Assembly: GCA_016169945.1 (NCBI GenBank)
Contig: JADLSH010000236.1
Coordinates: 868,001 to 932,000, forward strand
Reading direction: 5' to 3'
Length of the DNA: 64,000 nt
Origin: Trachythela sp. YZ-2020
Taxonomy: Eukaryota; Cnidaria; Anthozoa; Malacalcyonacea; Clavulariidae
Shown: one piece after another, positions 36,064-47,046 of the stretch
Position numbering within the stretch: position 1 is the stretch's first letter
Layout of the letters: each line of letters begins with the position of its first letter
The notes under the pieces: generated by a model
Seen by the model: only the letters and a program-made list of their open reading frames with translations
The model's database searches: none
Told to the model about the DNA's origin: nothing
Program-made: the position numbers and the translations under genes

Positions 36064-37689
36064 ATGGATACATCGGCAATTAAAAAGGAAGATGGGATGG
36101 ATTTACCAAAACGGAAGGCAGTCCTGTCGAAAAGTTTATTCCACGTAAATAAGAAACTTTTAGTCTCGAAGATATTTTATTTCTTCTACTGGGGAGCAGT
36201 TGGATCATTTCTTCCTTTGTTAGGTGTCTATTTTAAACAACTTGGGATGAGTCCTAGTCAAAGTGGCACGTTAGTTGGATGTAGACCTATGGTGGAGTTT
36301 ATAAGTGCTCCAATGCTTGGCTCTCTAGCTGATAAACTGGAAAGAAGGAAGACTTTAATCATATTCTCACTAATATCGTGGATTTCATTTACATTCTCGT
36401 TTGCCTTTATTAAACCAGCACCTGTATCGTGCAAGAAATACTTTCTACTGACCAAAAATGTATCAGAAATCTCAAAACATGCAACGTTGGAACTCAGAGA
36501 TTTTCTCGGCCCTAGAACAGCGACAAAAACTTTACCACCGGAACCTAAAGCTAAAAACTCTCTCGTGTTCAGTCCAAGCGGAGTACATCAAGTATTTCTT
36601 GTGTTATTATTTCTAACAGTCATCGGTGAATTCTTCTCTGCACCGGCAATTACTTTAGCTGACTCAGCAACTTTGCAACTACTTGGCGATGAAAAAGACA
36701 AATATGGACGACAAAGATTATGGGGCAGTTTAGGTTGGGGAACGGCCATGTTTATACTTGGTTTCGTTATTGACAAGATAAAAGGTTACGAAGTATGTGG
36801 GGAAGTTGTTAGTAATAACTACACGCCAGCATTCTATTTTTTTGTTGTTTTAATGTCCTGTGCGCTACTAGTCGCCACCCGTTTTTCCTTTATGGCAAAA
36901 GAACAGCAACCAAAATCGAAAACTGGTGGCGGTCTACATCTTCTGCGGGTTCTCCTTACAATTCGTTATCTTTCGTTTCTTTTTGTCGCTTTCTTCATGG
37001 GTTGTGGTTATGGCTTGATCTCAACGTTCCTATACTGGCATCTCGAAGATTTAGGAGGTCCTCCCACTTTATTCGGCATCGCGTCATTATTAGACCATAT
37101 TTCAGAAATTATTTGTTACTTTCAAGCAGAGTTTATAATTAAAAAAATCGGGCATGTTCCTGTTCTATATTTAGGTTTAGTAGGAAATGTTATTCGCTTT
37201 GTTTTTATCTCACTCTTATCAAATCCTTGGCATGTGTTGCCTTTAGAAATTCTTCAAGGTATTACCCATGCTGCAGTGTGGGCGTCTTGCACTAGCTATA
37301 TCGGGAAAATGGCACCTCCGGAATATGCTACCTCAGCACAAGGTGTTCTACAGGGATTATATCATGGATTAGGAAGAGGTTGCGGGGCAATACTTGGTGG
37401 GATATTCATTCATATTTATAGCACAGAGGCAGTATTTAGGTCATATGGTATCGCATGTTGTGTTGTACTCATTATTTATTCTATAATTAACTATTTCTTG
37501 GGGGACAATACAACAAAATCTTCATCAAAAAGCAAAGTCTCGCCAACGACATCGCCAGGTACTCCCCCGGCCATTGAATTGTCGCTTGAGTTTGTTCAAG
37601 ATGGTGTCCCTGGTGATACTAAAGTTGACAATGTAGAAAATATTAGTACACATCAAAGAAAACCATCTGTCAATAGTTTACAACAATAA
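36064..37689 (+). CDS. MFSD6: MFSD6-like major facilitator superfamily transporter
   Basis: An intronless gene of 541 residues. The N-terminus is cytosolic and basic, then membrane segments begin near residue 37 (KIFYFFYWGAVGSFLPLLGV). The MFS signature loop GSLADKLERRK lies near residue 95. The central MFSD6 hallmark GEFFSAPAITLADSATL lies near 189, followed by YGRQRLWGSLGWG near 214-226. Six more membrane segments follow the middle loop (about 290-480), and a soluble Ser/Thr/Pro-rich tail closes the protein. It belongs to the MFS_1-like group with MFSD6 and MFSD6L; vertebrate MFSD6L is also intronless. The substrate is unknown. AATAAA lies 18 bases after the stop. The single exon may reflect an old retroposition. 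Confidence 0.9.
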   Translation: MDTSAIKKEDGMDLPKRKAVLSKSLFHVNKKLLVSKIFYFFYWGAVGSFLPLLGVYFKQLGMSPSQSGTLVGCRPMVEFISAPMLGSLADKLERRKTLIIFSLISWISFTFSFAFIKPAPVSCKKYFLLTKNVSEISKHATLELRDFLGPRTATKTLPPEPKAKNSLVFSPSGVHQVFLVLLFLTVIGEFFSAPAITLADSATLQLLGDEKDKYGRQRLWGSLGWGTAMFILGFVIDKIKGYEVCGEVVSNNYTPAFYFFVVLMSCALLVATRFSFMAKEQQPKSKTGGGLHLLRVLLTIRYLSFLFVAFFMGCGYGLISTFLYWHLEDLGGPPTLFGIASLLDHISEIICYFQAEFIIKKIGHVPVLYLGLVGNVIRFVFISLLSNPWHVLPLEILQGITHAAVWASCTSYIGKMAPPEYATSAQGVLQGLYHGLGRGCGAILGGIFIHIYSTEAVFRSYGIACCVVLIIYSIINYFLGDNTTKSSSKSKVSPTTSPGTPPAIELSLEFVQDGVPGDTKVDNVENISTHQRKPSVNSLQQ

Positions 37690-37706
37690 TTATTACTCAT
37701 TCTGAT

Positions 37707-37712
37707 AATAAA
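37707..37712 (+). promoter_or_regulatory. AATAAA polyadenylation signal of the MFSD6-like gene
   Basis: AATAAA 18 bases downstream of the TAA stop at 37687-37689, a short 3' UTR arrangement. Confidence 0.6.
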
Positions 37713-37915
37713 GAATCTATTTTTCAATACATGTACAAAAGACTGGCTAGCTTTCAAAATAACTTTCAAACTTACCTTGTGGTTCTGACACGCTGCACAA
37801 GTTGGGTTAATAGTCGCTGCTTTTGGTTTAATAGTCGCTGCTTTTAATCACATGTTTGGGTTTGTTCGGCATTGTTCGTGTGGAGTTCGGACTTCGGACG
37901 ATTAACGATTGTCTT

Positions 37916-38050
37916 GCTTGTTCGTGTATTTCTACTTGTGTTCGTGTACTTCTACTTGTGTTCGTGTACTTCTACTTGTGTTCGTGTACTTCTACTTGTG
38001 TTCGTGTATTTCTATTTGTGTTTTGTGTATTTCTATTTGTGTTTGTGTAT
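37916..38050. repeat. 20-bp minisatellite downstream of MFSD6
   Basis: About six units of TTCTACTTGTGTTCGTGTAC, the last ones diverged. Confidence 0.85.
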
Positions 38051-38945
38051 TGTACCTCTGGGCCACCGTACAATATGCACCTAAAGCACGCGATCGACGA
38101 CGAATGGAGCAACGTCATTGACCATTTGTAGAATTACAGGAGCGTATCATTATACACGCACAGCCTAGACTTCTTTCTTTGATTTTTTAAAAAATTATAT
38201 TTATTCTAACACTCTAAAGTAATGTCTGAAGTTTCTGTATGAAATCGAGGCTATACGTGTACGCTCCAGTAATTCTGCAAATGGTCTGTTTAAGTGTATA
38301 TAAATCGTAGCCAATACAGATAATGATTAATGAGATTAATATACTGTACTTTCGTCGAGTTTTCACGTATGACCGATCATTTGGTCCATTTGGATTTTAG
38401 ATGGTTGCAATCTGTCAATGAATTCAATGGTACATTTGGGTACAGTTTGGATAAAAACCATAAAAACAAATTTGAAATACGTTATCCTTAGCTATCCCTA
38501 AATTACCATCTCGCGACCGGAAACGGTTTTCACTTGTTTCCATCTACCAAACTGATGTTATGCAATTTCCCGTTTTTCAAATTCGCTTTACTTAATTTTT
38601 CTTCATCAATTTGGTTAGGGCATATTAGGGTTACAAGGCTACAAGACTATTTTACAAGGCTATTTTACAAGGCTATTGGTCCAACATTTGAAAATATTCA
38701 AATAACATTTAAAAATTCAGTCAATTTAGGTGTTATTTATCCAAAAATGATTCTCAAAAACGCAGAAAAAGTAGTCTAAGGCAATAAAAACTGCAAAAAT
38801 TTTCTACGGGAAATGAAATCGACCTCAACCCACATGTACATCTTTCGACTGCACTGGATCGCTTTCAATGACGTAATGATATTATGGCTCAAAATCCCAG
38901 TTCCGAAATGAGACAAAATTTCAGAGAACCTAGAAACCTTGTACG

Positions 38946-40652
38946 TAATTCTTACTGTCGTTCCAATTGAAGTGTTCCTCGAATATTGATTCGATACATT
39001 ACCTCGCGCTGACCAATTCATTTGTTCAAGTTCCTCGAGATATTCATACACTTCCTGTGAAAGTTGACCAATCACAATCCGTATGTGATTTGAGTACGAA
39101 TCAACTGACCAATGAGGAACCTGCATTGCAGAAAGTAAACAATATTCAAAAATCAAGAATTCGGTATTTCGGTTGTTTTCATCATTCATGTAACTGAAAT
39201 TCTTCAAATGTGTTTACATTTGTGCTCAGAAAAACGTTTAATTGAAATCAAGAAAAATGTCAAAGTGTTGAAGATTTTCTATGGTTTAGAAAACTGTTTA
39301 GAACCAGAATAGAACAAATATGCAAAGCCGTTGCGAGATCAAGGTTTTACTTCAACAAATATAACAAATATTCATTTTATTTTTAGAAACTAAGCGATCA
39401 AACGTGGCGGTTTCCTAATCTATATTTCAAAGGAAAATGTCACTTTCATCTGTTTACAATATATATTTTTTCCCGTTAACTCTTTTAGTACAGTAAAAAT
39501 AATGTGTATAGACACGTCATTTTATAGTGCAATGAATGTCAGTGGCAAATTTTGGTTTATAGACCAAATAATTTATTGTAAAGGTACGAAGAGTTTTTTC
39601 TAAATTTCAAATTTAATGTTCTCTGTATGAAATTGTAACAAACTTTACTGTAATATAGTAATATTATAAACAATATAGATTATTAAGTACAATTTTATAG
39701 TTTTAGAACACAAATATGTTAAATGTTTTATGTACTTGCTTGACATTTTTGATTTATTATCGTATTTATATATATCAGAATCGATCCTAAAAATAGCGCC
39801 ACAAAAATAGACACTGTCACTGTTTGTCTAAATCATAAATGTGAAGCAAGTACATAAATACATATTTGTGTTTTAAAACTATAAAATTGTACTATAATCT
39901 ATATTGTTTCTAATAGTATAGATATATTACAGTGTTAAAAGTTTGTTACAATTTCATACAGAGAACAAATTTGAAAGTTAGAAAAAACTTTTCTTCATAC
40001 CTTTACAATAAATTATTTGGTCTATAAACCAAAATTTGCCACTGTCATTCATTGCACTATAAAATGACGTGTTGATACACATTATTTTTACTGTACTAAA
40101 AGAGTTAACGGGAAAAAATATATATTGTAAACAGATGAAAGTGACATTTTCCTTTGAAATATAGATTAGAAAACCGCCACGTTTGATCGCTTAGTTTCTA
40201 AAAATAAAATGAATATTTGTTATATTTGTTGAAGTAAAACCTTGATCTCGCAACGCGGCTTTGCATATTTATTCAATTCTGGTTCTAAACCGTTTTCTAA
40301 ACCATAGAAAATCTTCAACACTTTGACATTTTTCTTGAGAAGCCATACATGTATTTCAATTAAACGTTTTTCTGAGCACAAATGTAAACACATTTGAAGA
40401 ATTTCAGTTACATGAATGATGAAAACAACCGAATTCTTGATTTTTGAATATTGTTTACTTCCTGCAATGCAGGATCAGTTCCTCATTGGTCAGTTGATTC
40501 GTATTCAAATCACATACGGATTGTGATTGGTCAACTTTCACAGGAAGTGTATGAATATCTCGAGGAACTTGAACAAATGAATTGGTCAGCGCGAGGTAAT
40601 GTATCGAATCAATATTCGAGGAACACTTCAATTGGAACGACAGTAATGTATT
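38946..40652. repeat. 1.7-kb palindrome with arms of about 800 bp
   Basis: The left arm from 38952 (TTACTGTCGTTCCAATTGAA) is the near-exact inverse of the right arm ending at 40646 (TTCAATTGGAACGACAGTAA). Matching continues inward to a spacer of roughly 80 bases around 39800. Differences are single bases and small indels. Open frames in the arms are mirror images of each other and are not genes. This could be a long-TIR (foldback) transposon or a local inverted duplication. Confidence 0.85.
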
Positions 40653-41071
40653 ACTCTCGGTTTCAGTTTGCTTTTCAAAACGCGATTCTAATATTAGTTC
40701 AAAACTACGTAACGTTGATTATACGTAAATTACACAACAAATGTTCCAAATTTGCAACCTAAGTTCGAAATTAGGTTGCTAAGTTCAAAACTAGGTTCCA
40801 AATTACGTTCCGAATTACAAATTGACATTAGACATTGTTCTAATGTCAATTCGTAATTCGGAACGTACTTTGGAACCTAGTTTTGAACTTAGCAACCTAA
40901 TTTCGAACTTAGGTTGCAAATTTGTTGTGTAATTTCATTGGAAGTTGGCTAATTAGTAAACAACGTTACGTAATTTTGAACTAATATTAGAATCGCGTTT
41001 TGAAAAGCAAACTGAAACCAGGGCGTAGTAAAACACCCTGTTTTATAGCGCCCTGCTGAAACCGAGAGTAA
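40651..41071. repeat. Second palindrome, arms of about 190 bp
   Basis: TTACTCTCGGTTTCAGTTTG at 40651 is mirrored at 41071, interrupted on the right by the 37-bp insert at 41019-41055. The centre is near 40840 (GACATTAGACATTGTTCTAATGTC). It abuts the 1.7-kb palindrome and ends 108 bp before MRPL32. Confidence 0.85.
41019..41055. mobile_element. 37-bp CAGGGCG micro-element in the right arm of a palindrome
   Basis: CAGGGCG...CGCCCTG, flanked by CTGAAAC on both sides. The left arm of the surrounding palindrome shows the empty site, so the insertion is directly visible. It resembles the 47-bp element at 45221. Confidence 0.78.
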
Positions 41072-41179
41072 CTTCGTTTAAGGAAATTTTACTTAATCTA
41101 AGGAAAGGAATTTTTGCCGAGAATCTAAGGAATTAATAGAAGTGGGATGTGAGAGCCTGGAAACAAGTGGCGACCCAAG

Positions 41180-41668
41180 ATGGCGGTCGAAAAATTGCTA
41201 AAATTTAGTCTAAATTTAAAGCTTGGAAACAGCCTTCCCGTTCTTTCTTATTCAATAAATTCAGTTGTAGACTGGGTATACCGATATTTTGGTGGGAGTA
41301 ATGACTTATCACTAAACGGGAATTACGGAGGGGCTGAATTGTGTAGGATAAAGTATGGAATAGCAGGCCAGGGCCGCCAGGCGGCCCAGGCCGACGGTCA
41401 GTCGAATATTTTGTGGATGGCAGCACCCAAGAAGCGTACATCAAGAAAGACCAAATGGCTTCGACATCAAAGAAAGTTTATAAAGAACAGGGAAGATATA
41501 GAGACATGTTCTGTTTGTGGCAATGCTAAACTTATAAATCACCTCTGTGGTACATGTTTTGAACGCATTCAACATGCAACAGAAGAAGTTTTGGAAAACA
41601 TTCAAAGTCAACCAAGTTTTTGGAGGCCATCTATACCTGAGAACTTGAAACAATTTCATAGGAAATAA
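41180..41668 (+). CDS. MRPL32: Mitochondrial ribosomal protein bL32m
   Basis: An intronless gene of 162 residues. The first 75-80 residues are a basic, hydroxylated presequence without acidic clusters, as expected for mitochondrial import. The mature part begins near LWMAAPKKRTSRKTKW (78-93), the conserved start of L32. A zinc-binding four-cysteine site follows: Cys110 and Cys113 (CSVC), Cys123 and Cys126 (CGTC). The protein joins the large subunit of the mitochondrial ribosome. In yeast and mammals the precursor is cut by the m-AAA protease, and the boundary before AAPKK fits such a site. The ATG lies in AAGATGGCG, a good start context. It sits just after two large palindromes at 38946-41071. 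Confidence 0.92.
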   Translation: MAVEKLLKFSLNLKLGNSLPVLSYSINSVVDWVYRYFGGSNDLSLNGNYGGAELCRIKYGIAGQGRQAAQADGQSNILWMAAPKKRTSRKTKWLRHQRKFIKNREDIETCSVCGNAKLINHLCGTCFERIQHATEEVLENIQSQPSFWRPSIPENLKQFHRK

Positions 41669-41708
41669 GACAGTTTTATGAAAACACTAAGGAAAAACAT
41701 CAGTCATT

Positions 41709-42616
41709 TATGCATGAGTCAAATCCATGAGTAACCATCCCCCCCCCGGGAATACACCCGGACATTAGCTATTTTTTGTAAAGAAAGGGCAAATTCCCTG
41801 CTGTGGGGCAACAGCTTGAGGGCAAATGTCCTGCCCACAGGGCAATGGTTTAGTGGAAAATGTCCCACCCTGGGGAGCAAAAAAATTAAGTTGAATTTTA
41901 TAGTTTAAAATTGTACAACGCATCAAGTAAAAATGTCTTCATATGGTCAATTATCAACAGATTTGCACATTATTTGCATGTTAACTGGGGCTCTACCCTT
42001 TAATTCCTTCTACAGTACAATAAAGTTTTTGAAATTTAGTAATTTTCTTTTTAATTTTAACATCAGTTAAGAAGTTTCAATAAACAATTGCTCTATTTTA
42101 TAATGCATTTATACTATATTGTCAGTACAATATCTTTTTGTATCTGTATTAAAGTCTTGAACTCTATATTAAGTCTAAAAAAACTTCCACTAACAAATTC
42201 CAAATTATTTTACATACAAAATTAAAATTATGATTCCTTAGATGCACTCAAAGAACCAATATATGAATATAACAGTTCTGTTATAACAGTTCTGAACTTC
42301 TAATCCACCAACTTGTCAAGATTGTTTTTCCGTAGCCAATCGATGTCCTTTTCCTTTGAACTCATCCATATTCGTATAAAAACTGAGTAAACTGCAACTA
42401 GAACCACGCTAGAACACGAGAAGCTGTAGAGGAAGCTTTAAGTCCCAAAGTCCTTCGCGGATTTAGATAGTGTCAAATACCCGGGGGTCTTTTAACCGTC
42501 ATGCAATGTCCGGCCCCGGTGCACCAACTCAGATCAAATTCCCAACCCCGGGATGGCATGCTAGCAAATTCGGCATATTCCCGGGGATGGTTACTCATGG
42601 AATTGACTCATGCATT
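41709..42616. mobile_element. Element with 40-bp inverted ends downstream of MRPL32
   Basis: ATGCATGAGTCAAATCCATG and GAGTAACCATCC at the left are mirrored at 42570-42616. The inside is GC-patchy (GGGCAAATGTCCTGCCC type). MRPL32's 3' UTR must run into it. Confidence 0.6.
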
Positions 42617-44424
42617 ACTGAAACGTGTGGACTGTGCAAATTGTCAGATAGCTAAGCAGCAGAAGGGGCAGGTTTTAGCAATAGTTAAAATGTGAAAACA
42701 GCTATGAAAATGAAGGTTTTTCACAAACACAAACTTTACTAGTTATTCAACATCTAACTGCATACGGTAGTACCTTGAAACCAAAGATTCTGTACACTTT
42801 ATGGCCTGGGCCTAGTTTAAGGGGAAAAAACATAAAAAACTTTGCAACAGTTTGTTTATAAACTTGAAAATATTTTCCCAGAAAATCAGAAATCTTGTCT
42901 GGATCATTAGAAGTTTTGTTTTCTAAACACACTTTTTTAACCCAGGATTAAACATACTTTGAACAACCAGCCCCTGAAGTGTTTTCACATTCCTACAATG
43001 TTCCTGTTATTACCTTGACGTATCAAACTATCACAAAATTTTGAGTATTGTGATCACACATCCCACACAATTGGCAAGCTATTGTGCCTGGGTAAGAGGC
43101 ATTGAAAGTTTGAAACTATTATTAGCTGATTACAATAACTAGGGTGAACTACATATTACATATATCCTGAGTCTAAGAACATTACATAAAATATAAAATA
43201 CCAAAAAGACAATATATAACACAAAAATACAAAATATAAAACACTGAAAATACAAAAATAGAAATTGAAGTAATTTTATGATGTTGCCCCTGGGCTTCTG
43301 TAGTACGTGTACACGCTGCAAACTACCTGAAGTTTGGTTGACACATCGCCAGCCTGAGTCTCATTTATACTGGCATCTTGAAATGTGTGGCTATAAACAT
43401 GCGATGCAGGAGCGATGATCTTTGTAAATGAAGCAAATTGAGCAAAAATACATTATTTTTCTATATTTTTTCTCGAACTATTATCTCATTAAAGATTTTG
43501 CTGATATATCAAACTCGGACTGAATAAAATTGCTTTGGAATCAGTTTTGACTTTTGATGTCTTATTACCTTGTATCTTTCCTAATGGACTTATGGACACT
43601 TATTGCTATTACTACTGAGGCTTAATTCATATGCGATCAGATGTTAGGAGTCTCTTCTTGGATGAAAATTGAAATGAGCCTTGCGATTTTGCAGTATATA
43701 TGTAGTCCATTTACTAATGCATGTATGTATATGCTGACATTCATGCTTGACCACATTGCTTATATATTTTCTTCCAAATACAAATGTTAGTTTGAATTTT
43801 TGAAAAATATATGGCCATGGAGATTGAATTGTAGTTTTACATATAAATGCGTAGCGTATTATCAGATCAGTAGGTTTCATTATGTTCAATGACTTGTGGC
43901 TTCGCATTCTCGCTTCTTTAGATAACTCATGCTGTTTTCCAATAAGCCCCAATATCAGAGAGACCTTCTTCAATATCTGAAATAAATAAGTCATGAAACT
44001 ACCAACTATAAACATAAAATACAACATGAAATCATCGCACTTGTACTGCGCATATGAACTGTAAGTAACCAACAACGCGTACCCCCGCTTGTCGTAAATA
44101 ATATACGGTGGCGAAAGAAATGGCGCTGATTCCCCGGTCAGAAACTTTATAGTTCCAACTTGCGGGACGAACGTTAACAACTTAACATGTATCTTTAGTT
44201 TTATTCATGTAAATATACGCGCAGTTACAGAGTATTTTGAAATATAACGTTTTGAAATGTAATGTTTATTGACGAATTTAGGCTATATACTTCGTGAGCG
44301 AAGCGAAGAAAAATAGAATAAAAATCATAAAAAAATTCTCCAGGTCAAATTCTATTCCACTAAATCACAACGGTATTATATTAATCAAGCTTTAATTTCA
44401 TGTCGAAAATCACCCCTAACTTGG
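42617..44424. other. AT-rich intergenic stretch, nothing firm
   Basis: A 178-codon minus-strand frame (43644-44180) and a stop-terminated piece after a good acceptor (43927-43976) exist, but no complete gene can be built from them. Confidence 0.3.
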
Positions 44425-45290
44425 TATACTCATATTTTGGGCTGAAATATGACCCATAGTTTGGTATATGCTATCAGAAAAATCCATATTTCTAAGAAAC
44501 AAGATAAAAACATAGTGGAAATTAGAAATATGAAAAACTTTGATGGCCAAAAATTTGTTGAGGATTTGCTTAGTCAGCATTGGGAATATGTCTACTTTTT
44601 CGCAGACTGTAATCCAAATTCTATGTGGGAGATTTAAAAGAAATTGTTTACGGAAGTACTAAATAAACATGAACCTTTCAACACAAAAGGATCAGATAAA
44701 AAAAGTCCCATGGAATTATGAATAAAAAAGCTTATACAGAGGGACAGATTTAAGAGAAAGCCATAGTAAAAACCTTGAAACATATTGGGAAGTGTATAAA
44801 CAAACCAGAATAAAGTAAATATACAAATAAGAAAGGCCAAGAAGGATTATTACTCCAAGAAAGTTGCTGGTCAAAAACAAAATTCAAAAGAGGCTTGGAA
44901 AACAATAACAAAAGTGAATGAGTTGAATATAAATGGAAATATTAATTTAGAAGACATTGAGAGGGCTTCAATTAATTCTTTTCAAATATTTGTTCTGCCT
45001 TAGCTAGCAAAATTGATACCTCAAATTGCAATTTTCAAGAATATATTAAGAAACCTAAACCAGAACTGGATTTGAGTCAATTACTACCAAACAAAGTTTA
45101 CCATCTTTCCGTAGTGCAAAAGCCACTGGCATTGATAAAATTTCAAGTAAAATTTTAAAACTAGCAGCACCTGCTATCGCCAGTTCATTAACTTATATCT
45201 TTAATAATCAGACTTATTACCAGGGCGCTTATATAGTATATATAGTATATACTATATAAGCGCCCTGCTTATTACACTATGCACTTTCCG
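44425..45290 (+). mobile_element. Non-LTR retrotransposon relic (middle of ORF2)
   Basis: Translated pieces fit the stretch from endonuclease to reverse transcriptase: a YAIRKI...KQDKNIVEIRN segment, FVEDLLSQHWEYVYFFAD, a KAKKDYYSKKVAGQKQNSK segment, and the SAKATGIDKISSKILKLAAP block. Many stops and frameshifts. A 47-bp palindromic element has inserted at 45221. Confidence 0.65.
45221..45267. mobile_element. 47-bp palindromic CAGGGCG micro-element (hAT type)
   Basis: Ends CAGGGCGC and GCGCCCTG; the rest is a TATA-rich near-perfect palindrome. The exact 8-bp flanks CTTATTAC (45213-45220 and 45268-45275) show that it moved. It interrupts the non-LTR relic at 44425. Confidence 0.82.
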
Positions 45291-46107
45291 CCCTGAAGCG
45301 AGCGCGCAAGCGACGCGACATATCTAATTTGTGTTATTGTGTATGTAGGTTTTTTTATTTCAAAACATTCTAACGCATATTGCATACACCAATTTAGCCT
45401 AGTAATATATGACACTGCCATTCTGCCACGTAAGCAAATTTACATATTTCGTACAACTTCTGTAGCGTGATACACTTGCGCGAAATAGAAAGGCAAAAAA
45501 TTGAAATATAAGTGAAGAAGAATCGGAGAATCCTATTATTTTTTAGTATGGAAAGTAATTTACGTTATTATCAGTGTCATTAAGCGAATGAAATAATGTA
45601 TGGTCGTATATTTGGCACTAGCTTGGCAGGGAAATATAAGCATGCATAATTGCATATTATTGTCAGAACAGACAGTGGCTCAGGGTCTCAGTTCTGCGCG
45701 TACTAAGACAAATATTCGAATGGAAAAGAGATGTGCTTTACATGTCGGTGTCTCACATATCCAGCAACGTTAGAACAGGAAGATGGAACAACAGTATCGT
45801 TTTATAGCTTTCCAAATGCAAAATTATTTCGCGCAGGACAAAAGTTGTCCAAAAATATGCAAAATTCTTGCTTGGCAGTGTCTTAAATTACTTATCGCAG
45901 TAATCATGGGCTTCATGTTGGGTATACGTATTCCATGTGGAAGAACAATACATGGAAAATATTGATCTTTTGAAATAGATATTACAAAACGTTCAATTGA
46001 TGCCTTTCATGTTTTGTGACAAACCTGGTACATTTAGCTTGTAAATCATTTTTAGTGCTTCTTGTTGATGTCTTATCCTCAGAACTATGCTAGGGTACCT
46101 GCGCGCA

Positions 46108-46480
46108 AGCCAGCCCGCAACCTGATATCTGGCATACACACTGGGTCAATGCCAATAATTACAATCTACTGAATATAATTTGTGTTGCATAAACGTCATT
46201 TTTGTTTCAAGAAACTATAGAATAATAAAAGCCCCGCGGCATTCCTACAAGCTACCCTAGTTTGTGTAGATTGCTATGAGGAATTTTTATCTCAAACTTT
46301 TCTAACGCATTGCATTGTGGTCGATCGCATTGTGGTCGTGCGCTGTAGGTTTTCAGCAACCTGATATCGTCTGGAATACACACTGGGTCAATGCAAATAA
46401 TTTACAATCTACTGAATATGATTTGTGTAATGAAAGCTCCCGCCACATTCCCTATTACGTTGCAGGTGCCCTAACATATA
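46108..46480. repeat. Diverged direct repeat upstream of the ZIP gene
   Basis: CACACTGGGTCAATGC plus ACAATCTACTGAATAT occurs near 46138-46180 and again near 46378-46418, so about 240 bp was duplicated. Confidence 0.6.
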
Positions 46481-46986
46481 TATTATACTGTGCCTGACTA
46501 TGACCTGGGTGAAAGTCGGTATATTTACATTTTACAAACCAAACAAGTGTTACTGTATACTTTAGCTTATCGCAATGCATTGCCAACCAGTTAAATACTA
46601 ATTTTTTGCAGCTGGTTTAACTAGAGATCTTATCGAAACTTGACAAGCATTTACGTCAATTTGCATCTCATGCGTTTAATAAATTGATCAGCCCTTCCTC
46701 ATTAATGCCATTTTACCGCTTAGCGTACTAAGGTAAAATAATGCCTATTCAGTGCAATATTGTGTGCAAAAACATGTAGTAAGTGGTAATATGAAAACTC
46801 ATTCATTTGAATTTTTATTGGCATTTTATATGTAACTTGTTGTATTTATATATCTTGCACCATTAGACAAGACCTACTATCACTTATTTTCTGTGAAATC
46901 ACTGTGACTTGTGTGAAAATCGGTCAAATAAATGCCGGAAGGGCAAACATGGACAGACTAAGATTTGGTCACCTCTTATCAAAAGC

Positions 46987-47046
46987 TAGCCTGTGCACAG
47001 ATTGTATTATACGGTAATACGTATAATACAGTCTGTGCACAGGCTA
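46987..47046. mobile_element. 60-bp palindromic TAGCCTG micro-element
   Basis: TAGCCTGTGCACAG pairs with CTGTGCACAGGCTA, and the stem continues nearly to the centre. It is flanked by an exact 9-bp duplication ATCAAAAGC (46978-46986 and 47047-47055). A 9-bp duplication fits Mutator-like transposition. Confidence 0.82.

Noticed and set aside
37856..38131. Cys/Leu/Val-rich frames downstream of MFSD6
   Set aside because: Translation of the 20-bp minisatellite.
38776..39207. 143-codon frame and its mirror at 40451-40762
   Set aside because: Both lie in the arms of the 1.7-kb palindrome and encode the same non-coding repeat; the GATTGGTCA words are typical of repeats.
43927..43976. Minus-strand piece after a strong acceptor (TTATTTATTTCAG) reading IEEGLSDIGAYWKTA then stop
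   Set aside because: It looks like a last exon, but no upstream exon with a matching donor and phase was found; the frame is too short to trust.
43644..44180. 178-codon minus-strand open frame with hydrophobic segments
   Set aside because: It has no ATG at its start and no recognisable domain, and it overlaps the acceptor above; it could be chance in AT-rich DNA.
45748..45880. Frame resembling a THAP zinc finger (VSFYSFPN)
   Set aside because: The required C2CH spacing is not met and a stop follows soon.
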